DNA from: Ariolimax columbianus
Taxonomy: Eukaryota; Mollusca; Gastropoda; Stylommatophora; Arionidae
Length of the DNA stretch: 64,000 bases
Direction: 5' to 3'
NCBI GenBank assembly: GCA_036924085.1
Contig: JAVGWX010000014.1
Coordinates: forward strand, 38,149,056-38,213,055
Under the pieces are notes generated by a model. The model saw only the letters and a list, made by a program, of their open reading frames with translations. It ran no database searches and was not told the origin of the DNA. Shown piece after piece: positions 57,733 through 64,000 of the stretch (the first letter of the stretch is position 1; the number at the start of each line of letters is the position of its first letter). Position numbers and translations under genes: made by a program.

Positions 57733-58955
57733 CAAGCAGCCAATCTCCTTGCCGAGGGTTTTGCAGAAGACACCAAAATAAACATGTCCAAAGTAAGAGT
57801 TAGAGAGGTGGAAAATGAACTAAAAAAGAGAAGGAAAAGGAAAGAAAACAATGAGGATGAAATAAACAAGCTTTTCAGTATCCAAGAATTGAATTGGGCA
57901 ATAGGAAAACTTACGATGAAAAAGGCACCTGGGCCCGACGCAATAACAAATGAAATGATTTTACACTTGGGACCATTAGGCAGACAGCGATTCCTGTCAG
58001 CGGACCTGATAAACCAATCGTGGACTCATGGATTGTTCCCAAAATAATGGAAGGAGACATAAATAATCCCATTTCTCAAGAAGGGAAAACCAAAAGAATG
58101 GAAGGAGGCAGAAATAATCTCAATCCTCAAGAAGGGAAAACCAAAAGAAAACAAAACAAGCTACCATTCAATCAGCCTCCTTAGCTGTCTGGGAAAGACA
58201 ATGGAAAGGCTAGTGAACAATAGGATGCTAACTTTCCTTGAGAAAAAAAAAATCCTCGAGAGTGCCAGTCTGGATATAGAAAATACAGGAGTACCGACGA
58301 CCAGACCGCTTATCTGACCCAGGAAATCGAAGATGCCTTTCAGAGGAAATGCAAACTATTGACCACCTTCTTTGACCTGACTAAAGCTTTTGACAAAGTC
58401 TGGAAAAAAGGACTAATGCTAAAATTAGCGGGCTGCGGAATAAGGGGGAAAATGCTTGACTGGATCAAAGACTACCTCCACTCACGATGTGCGAGAGTCA
58501 GGCTGGAAGAACACAGGAGCAAAATGGTCAAACTGCATGAGGGAGTTCCCCAGGGAGGATCACTATCCCCTACATTGTTTATCCTCTTCATTAATGATCT
58601 GCCAAAACAGTTCAGACCACACATCCACAAGGCACTCCATGCGGATGACCTGGCCATATGGACCCAGGCAGAACACATTGGGACCGCAAAATCAAGAATG
58701 CAGGAAGCAATTAATGCAGTAAAGAAATGGGCAGACTCATGGGGTGTCACAATAAACAAATGCAAGACCCTCTCAACACTCTTCTCGCTCTCTACAAAGC
58801 CAGAGCAGGTCGACCTATATTTAGAAAATAGCCTACTTCCTAGAGAAAACAATCCTACATACCTAGGAATGAGATATGAAAAAAGATTAACATGGGGCCC
58901 ACACATAGAGGATACTCGAAAGAAGGCCACACTAAGACTAAGGCTGATGAAATAA
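57733..58955 (+). pseudogene. LINE reverse transcriptase domain (broken)
   Basis: Copies RNA into DNA at the nicked target. Seen in order: KKAPGPDAITNEMI (start of fingers), LLSCLGKTMERLVNNRM, SGYRKYRSTDDQTAYL, FFDLTKAFDKVW (motif A Asp), GVPQGGSLSPTLFILFIND (motif B), ALHADDLAIW (motif C; HADD instead of FADD), KCKTLSTLF, and YLGMRYEKRLTWGPHI (thumb). Frameshifts lie between 58047 and 58359, one at an A run near 58244. A 51-bp tandem duplication occupies 58048-58149. All three catalytic Asp positions are kept, but the reading frame is broken. Confidence 0.92.
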
Positions 58956-59039
58956 CTGACACGGACAAACTGGGGCGCAGATGCAAACACAGTCAGACAG
59001 GTCTACACTGGATTCGTACGGCCAACGCTGGAATATGGC

Positions 59040-59969
59040 ATGGGTGCTTATGCAACAGCGGCAAAGACCAACCTACAGAAACTAGACAAGGCACAGAATA
59101 CCGGACTCAGAATTATTACCGGAGGTCTGCGAAGCCCAATTAGAGAACTCGAAGCGGTAGCAGGCCTCCAGAGCCTCGGTGAGCGCAGAGAAGGAAAAAT
59201 ACTAAACCTGACAGAAAAATACAAGCGTATGAATAAACATCCAATGCAGGGAAAAGTCAATGAATTAACAAAAAACCACATAAAAAGAACAAGCTTCAAT
59301 CAGCTATCAAAATCCCTTACAGCCAGGAACAGTGACACCATATCAAAATGTCCAATGACATGGGAAATGATACAAGTATATGAAAATACAAACCAACAGC
59401 CCAACTTCACGGTGGAACCGAAAATACCAGGTATCGAAAGAAATGTGGAAGAATCAGACCATGGATTGAGAGAAAAAAACCTAAAGAATATAGGAGACGC
59501 CTATCCTCAACCCATGTGGACGCACGTCTACACAGATGGATCATCAAAGGAAGCATTGAGGAGAGGAGAGGCGGGACTCGTCATATTTCTACAGGATGGA
59601 ACCGTTATAGAAAAAGCAAGTGCTGCCGGGGAGCCCTCGACAAATCTAAGAACAGAGCAGCAGGCAATAATTGAAGCAGTCAAACTATTGGATGAAAAGG
59701 GGTTAAAGGATAACAAAATAGTGTTTTTGTGCGACTGCATAGAAATTTTGCAGGTCACACAAAGAGAACCACGAAATAGTATGGAAAGGAAACTGATATG
59801 CCAGCTAAACAAACTCTCAGACTACAATAAAATCCCCCTCCAGTGGATTCCAGCACACTGCGGCATACCTGGGAATGAATGGGCGGACAGGCTAGCCAGG
59901 GAGGGAAGACAAAGAGAACAATTCACCCACCCAGTGACACTGTCAGAAGTCAAGGCAAACATTAAATAA
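59040..59969 (+). pseudogene. LINE connection and RNase H domains
   Basis: An open stretch of 309 residues, in the same frame as the preceding RT and separated from it only by the TAA at 58953. It holds LEYGMGAY and TGGLRSPI..LEAVAGLQ, then RNase H: HVYTDGSS (first Asp), LRTEQQAIIEAV (Glu), FLCDCIEIL (Asp) and WIPAHCGIPGNEWADRLARE (His and last Asp). All catalytic residues of a type-I RNase H, which removes RNA from the hybrid, are visible. The ORF ends at 59969 with a stop inside the expected protein. Confidence 0.92.
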
Positions 59970-60034
59970 AATATAAACAACAGTAGATAGAGAGAACAAA
60001 CAGTAAATACCCACAGTACTCAATCAATAGACTG

Positions 60035-60728
60035 AATATGAAACAGTATAGCACAATTTTTCGCCGCAGAACAGGTCATTGTAGACTAAATGCACACATG
60101 CATAAAATGAAAGCAGCACAGGGATCAAGATGCTGAGCAGCGCATGAGCTGCAGTGGCTAGCGACCCATAGCTGACTGCTAGCCTCAGGGTCAGCGAACC
60201 ATAGCTGCCAAGACCCTTCTACACCTCCACGCGGTGATCCTGGATAACAGGCTGCAGCAGGGCAGACTGGCTAAGGAGAAGGGATCGAATAGGGAATGCT
60301 AACCCGGTACTCAAATAATGCTTGCTGAAGTCGAATGTGTTGGACCGAAAGGTGCAAATATCGTAATCAAGCTGTAAACTACGACACAACGCATTCCGTT
60401 CTCCGGACTACATTCTACTACTTATTCTTTCTTGGTTTAGTAGTGGGAGATTGAGAACGAGCGAAGAAGAAGAAGAAAGAAGAAGAAAGCAGCACAGACT
60501 GCACAGTGTGCATCTCAGAGAGGACCCCAGACTCCAAAACACATCCTGCAAACATGTCCACTGCACCAAGACTCCCGTGAGAAGACCTGGCCCGAGGAGA
60601 GAAACATACAAGACAAACTGTGGGGAACGATTGAGGACCTGCGACTGACGTGTCACTTCATGGAGGCAGCCCATCTAATGGCATACAACGAGCATACGAA
60701 ACCGAACGCAAAGAAGAAGAAGAAGAAA
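60035..60728 (+). pseudogene. LINE C-terminal tail, split by a SINE
   Basis: Before the SINE: STIFRRRTGHCRLNAHMHKM. After it: GPQTPKHILQTCPLHQ, TWPEERNIQDKLWGTIEDL and AAHLMAYNEHTKPN, ending in the AAG tail. Same order as the fragments at 18592 and 27601. The gap corresponds to the SINE-B insertion with its 13-bp duplication. Confidence 0.88.
60122..60484 (+). mobile_element. SINE-B copy 7 nested in the LINE
   Basis: Starts GGATCAAGATGCTGAGCAGC, ends GAAGAAGAAGAAAGAAGAA. Perfect 13-bp target duplication GAAAGCAGCACAG at 60109-60121 and 60485-60497. The sequence is close to copies 1 and 5. Confidence 0.96.
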
Positions 60729-60734
60729 CTGTGA

Positions 60735-61305
60735 GTGACCCAGGTCTATCTTGAGTGATGCATAGTCAGCCTTACTTTCCACAATCAGCGCACACAGAAC
60801 CCCCCCCCCCCCCCCCCCCCCCCCAATTTTCCTTACTACAAGTATCATTGGCAAGCGACGCAGTTGTTCGCACAAACAAATGAAACCTATGTGAACAGGC
60901 CACATTCTTAGAAGAAAAGATGAACGTTGAAACACGTCGACACCAGTCTACTACCTTCAAGGCGGGAAAATACCGCGGAGCAGACATCCGGGGCGATCGT
61001 CAGACTCCCTTGCCGTCCACTTCAATAATCACGATAAGTAATAGGGGAAGCTGTTTACTGACGGATCTTCGGAGCCCAGGATACAAATTGTTGGAGATCA
61101 AGTTGATAACCGTAACGGAATAATCCCCGTCGAGGAACGAGCCATCACGTCACCAGGCAAGGGATATAACACATTGTGTAGACAATCCTGAAGAGAAAGC
61201 CACATAGTGACTACATGAAAAACGTCTTCTGTTCAAGTTGAGTAGTCGAGAATTGAAAACTCTTGGCGGTTTCTTCTTGCTTGTCCGTGTTCACTCCAGT
61301 CGGAG
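60735..61305. other. Unassigned sequence with poly-C run
   Basis: A run of about 25 C lies at 60800-60824. The remainder has no recognised gene or family. Confidence 0.45.
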
Positions 61306-61307
61306 TA

Positions 61308-61545
61308 TTGTTGTTGTTTAATTAATGTCCACAATGAGTATACTTTGTGCGATCTGAAACGGTGCTAAGTGGCGGCTCGTAGTAGCTTTCCTCAAATCAC
61401 GAGCGTGCTGGTTAAGGTTGACTGGGGTCCCCCAGGCTGTTTTGTTATGCTTGACTTCATCTTACTACTAGGGGGATCATGTCGATCCCCATCTTGTTAT
61501 ACTGACTGCCATAATACAACCTGTTTCCATGCATTATAGGGCCAC
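61308..61545 (-). mobile_element. SINE-C copy 6
   Basis: TTGTTGTTTAATTAATGTCCACAATGAG opens it on the plus strand (split: TTGTTGTTT, then TCCACAATGAG). AGTGGCGGCTCGTAGTAGC, CCCCCAGGCTGTTTTGTTAT and GATCATGTCGATCCCC follow, as in copy 3. Confidence 0.75.
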
Positions 61546-61589
61546 CATCTACAGTTGACATCCAGTAGGAGCCCCGACAGACCGACCGA

Positions 61590-61659
61590 TCCATCGTCTG
61601 GCCGACCGACCAACAGACAGACAGACAGACAGACAGACGGACGGATGGATGGATGGATG

Positions 61660-61691
<32 letters not shown>

Positions 61692-61755
61692 TAGATAGAT
61701 AGATAGATAGATATGTAGATAGATAGGTAGGTAGGTAGGTAGGTAGGTAGGTAGT

Positions 61756-61853
<98 letters not shown>

Positions 61854-61855
61854 TG
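61590..61855. repeat. GATA/GACA microsatellite array
   Basis: GACA, then GGAT, GATA, a GGTA stretch, and a long GATA run. Composition is like the 7440 array. The Y-L-S-I ORFs are artefacts. Confidence 0.97.
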
Positions 61856-61859
61856 CTGT

Positions 61860-62160
61860 CGGGGATAAAGTGTAACTTCATCATGATTTTTAGCTTTCAT
61901 GAAGTGTGGTTGCCATTGCCATTTCCTAACTGCTTTTTCTTCACCTACAAAGTCTGACACCAATTTACTACTAAGTTGACTGGAGCGTATTGATGATAGG
62001 CAACATTAACGTGAGTGTTCCACCACTCTGCCTATCATAAATCGTTACTTCAATGTTCAACCCTACCACAGAGTTGAGTTTACTCTTGGCTACACTCCAC
62101 TCAGTTCGGTTACAGAGAGTCCTACTTCATGCCGATGTTTATGTTGGATGATATACCGGA
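61860..62160. other. Unassigned sequence
   Basis: Nothing recognised. Confidence 0.4.
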
Positions 62161-62164
62161 ATCA

Positions 62165-62335
62165 TCCAGACTGTAGTGCAATGCGATGCTACTCGGTGTG
62201 TTCACCACTATATTATGACAGTGTCGATAGTCAAATGGTTGGACCGATTCCTGCGACACCGCCTCTTTCCATGAGCACTACCCGGGACGTGAGGTCGGGG
62301 TCTTGATCAGTACGTTTTACCTGACCCTGATTACA
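62165..62335 (-). mobile_element. SINE-C' 5'-region fragment
   Basis: GTAGTGCAATGCGATGCTAC, AGTGTCGATAGTCAAATGG and GGGACGTGAGGTCGGGG, then GATCAGTACGTTTTACCTGA, match the fragment at 50340. Confidence 0.55.
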
Positions 62336-62339
62336 TACT

Positions 62340-62828
62340 CTTCGATCCAGGTTGCTTCAACAGAATGATACATATTTTCCGTGCACCCACAAACCCCCAG
62401 AGATCATGGGATAAATCGCAATGAATATTCATAAACGTACATGTGCTGGCAGGAAAACTCACATCTGCTGATCGGATCAGTGGTTCCCATATTGGGGAAG
62501 ACAGGCTTAAACTGATGTCAGGGATTCGCGAATGAATTCACCTATTACACATGGAGATCACAAGACTACTTAAGTGCAAGAACCGCTGATTGAAGTTGAT
62601 AGTGTCTTTATCGTGCATGTCTGTTTGGTTAGTTGTCTTACATTGTTCCACTGGCTCGTTGTCTCTCCATCTCTCTTTCTCTCTCTCTCTCACACTCTCT
62701 CTCTCGGATGACGCCTCAGTCATCGTGGTCCACGCCTGGCAGTTGGTGATTAGGCTGCACGTGCGGAAACATGATAACAATCTCTCATTTATTGTTCTGC
62801 AGTTAAATATGGCGAGGAAGACTAACGT
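62340..62828. other. Unassigned sequence with a CT microsatellite
   Basis: CTCT repeats at 62665-62705. No gene recognised. Confidence 0.45.
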
Positions 62829-62831
62829 CTG

Positions 62832-63118
62832 GTCAGGCATAACATACTGATCAGACACGTTAGTCAGGGCCAGGCACAACATACTGATCACGCATGTTAG
62901 TCAGGGTTAGGCACAACATACTGATCAGACATGTTAGTGACACGCAGATGCAGCCAAGCATAGCACAGCTGCCTGGAGAACTCTGGTCCATCTTCATCAG
63001 CACGTTCGGGATGTGATGAAAGCTACTGCGACCCGCCACTTAACGTCCTTTTCAGGACGCACAAAAGAGTAAACTACTTATTGTGGGCATTCGAAAACAA
63101 CAACAGCAAAAACAACAA
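62832..63118 (+). mobile_element. SINE-C copy 7
   Basis: Three tandem copies of an approximately 36-bp motif with ACATACTGATCAGACATGTT at the 5' end, then GCAGCCAAGCATAGCACAGC, CCACTTAACGTCCTTTTCAG and TTGTGGGCATTCGAAAACAA with an AAC/AAAAC tail. This is early-stage amplification of the motif that forms arrays elsewhere. Confidence 0.8.
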
Positions 63119-63224
63119 TTCAATATTTGTGGCTTGAGAAATAAGAAGCTTGAGCTTGCCAGAAGTTGTGGACAGCCACATAGTCCATGGTGCTTGCCTG
63201 GAAGAAACTCTATACTAGGACATT

Positions 63225-63415
63225 GACTTGAACGTGACAGGATAAACTGGCTGTGCCTGTGAGTGCACCGACCTGTGTCTGAAAGGATACACTAGCTATG
63301 CCTGTGGGTGCACTGACCTGAGTCTGACAGGATACACTAGCTATTCCCGTGAGTGCACCGACCTGAGCCTGACAGGATACACTAGCTATACCTGTGAGTG
63401 CACCGACTGCCGTGT
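63225..63415. repeat. 45-bp minisatellite, about 4 units
   Basis: Units contain GACAGGATACACTAGCTAT and GTGAGTGCACCGACCTG. Confidence 0.92.
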
Positions 63416-63529
63416 CATAGTTACCTATATCTGAAATGACATTCAGAGATATGTCACACATATAACATACCATTCCCCAGACATACAGAAAATCACTATT
63501 TGGCACACTGGATCAAAATACACACACAT

Positions 63530-63530
<1 letters not shown>

Positions 63531-63571
<41 letters not shown>

Positions 63572-63689
63572 TCTCTCTCTCTCTCTGTCTCTCACGTTGG
63601 TGTTTTTTCTGCCTCTCAATATTTCTCTATTCAACAGTACTTTCACTTTTCTGTCATTTTCTTGTTTGTGACAGATGTCTCTCTCTCTT

Positions 63690-63735
<46 letters not shown>
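63531..63735. repeat. (CT)n microsatellites
   Basis: Two CT runs at 63531-63595 and 63678-63735 with non-repetitive sequence between them. Confidence 0.95.
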
Positions 63736-63738
<3 letters not shown>

Positions 63739-63834
63739 ATCTACGTGTGTTTCTTCAATTTTCACTTAACTCTGTTCGGTTCCTCTTTCTCGTTTATTTG
63801 TTTCTCGCTCTCTCTCTTTCGCTCGTTCGCCTAT

Positions 63835-64000
63835 TTCTCTATTATCCAAGGCGCAGAGAGTTGCACTATTTTTATTTTGCGCCTGTAGGCCCAGTACATC
63901 CGACTTCGGCATGCATTTTATGTAAGGGTCTGCTTCCTCCTGCATTTTCTAAGGGTTTCCTTCTACGGGGCAACGGCCGGTGCTTTTTTTGGGGATCAAA
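63835..64000 (-). mobile_element. SINE-A copy 4, cut by the window end
   Basis: TTATTTTGCGCCTGTAGGCC, CATCCGACTTCGGCATGC and GGGTCTGCTTCCTCCTGC match copy 1. The tRNA-like head lies beyond the window. Confidence 0.86.

Larger units (their letters stand above)
54480..60728 (+). mobile_element. Near-full-length Jockey/CR1-like LINE, inactive
   Basis: Non-LTR retrotransposon with domains in the order endonuclease (54990-55741), linker with minisatellite (56166-57731), reverse transcriptase (57733-59200), RNase H (59500-59969) and a Cys-rich C-terminal tail (60035-60710). It ends in an AAG/GAA-rich tail. SINE-B copy 7 splits it at 60122-60484. The 5' end cannot be fixed: the sequence before 54846 has short coding-like ORFs (TPKELSWLKEK, AYRVNEYAKIYHKIWG) that may be the start of the protein or an ORF1 remnant. 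Stops at 55164, 55742, 58045 and 58953, plus several frameshifts, show it is dead. No flanking target duplication was identified. Confidence 0.92.

Noticed and set aside
56124..57869. Overlapping minus-strand ORFs of 581, 530 and 518 residues
   Set aside because: They are the back-translation of the 33-bp repeat, which has no minus-strand stop in any frame. Repeated SSFPVYVSPL has no gene context.

Overview
The window is repeat-dominated eukaryotic DNA. It holds one intact protein-coding gene, a single-exon rhodopsin-like GPCR of 457 residues at 38382-39755 (+). The rest is SINEs, LINE fragments, a mariner relic, 28S rDNA-derived fragments and very many mini- and microsatellites. The GPCR style, the LINE types (Jockey/CR1-like with RNase H, RTE-like with endonuclease) and the abundant tRNA-derived SINEs suggest a lophotrochozoan, most likely a gastropod mollusc. 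That is inference from family resemblance, not a database result.

Layout. 1-12 kb: simple repeats, three (AAC)n-tailed SINEs, a GATA array and two large minisatellites. 12.9-13.5 kb: a dead mariner transposase, followed by a 38-bp minisatellite. 14.9-29.2 kb: degenerate LINE 3' ends on both strands, interleaved with SINEs and arrays. 30.2-34.1 kb: a 4-kb AT-rich satellite of about 88 units of 45 bp with higher-order structure. 35.3-36.3 kb: fourteen identical 72-bp units next to a LINE fragment. 38.4-39.8 kb: the GPCR, flanked upstream by an old SINE and downstream by a 52-bp array. 41.6-48.1 kb: pyrimidine- and purine-rich tracts, minisatellites, and two tandem fragments of the 28S rRNA 3' region. 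53.7-54.4 kb: an RTE-like reverse-transcriptase remnant. 54.5-60.7 kb: a nearly full-length but dead Jockey-like LINE (endonuclease, reverse transcriptase, RNase H, Cys-rich tail). Its linker has grown into a 1.56-kb 33-bp minisatellite, and its 3' end is split by a SINE with a perfect 13-bp target duplication. 60.7-64 kb: more SINEs, a GATA array and CT repeats.

Family names SINE-A to SINE-G are informal, made for this window. A: tRNA-derived, head GGCGTGGGCTAGTGG. B: about 360 bp, (GAA)n tail. C: (AAC)n tail, with diverged relatives called C'. D: diverged B-like, (GAA)n tail. E, F and G: further tRNA-headed families.

The elements interact in visible ways. SINE-B and the Jockey-like LINEs end in similar GAA-rich 3' tails, which suggests shared retrotransposition machinery. 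Several minisatellites were built from one internal motif of SINE-C. Insertions with target duplications give a relative order: LINE before SINE-B at 60 kb, satellite before SINE-B at 40 kb. I found no pathway, operon or defence system. The most unusual content is the way tandem arrays arise from, and inside, mobile elements.
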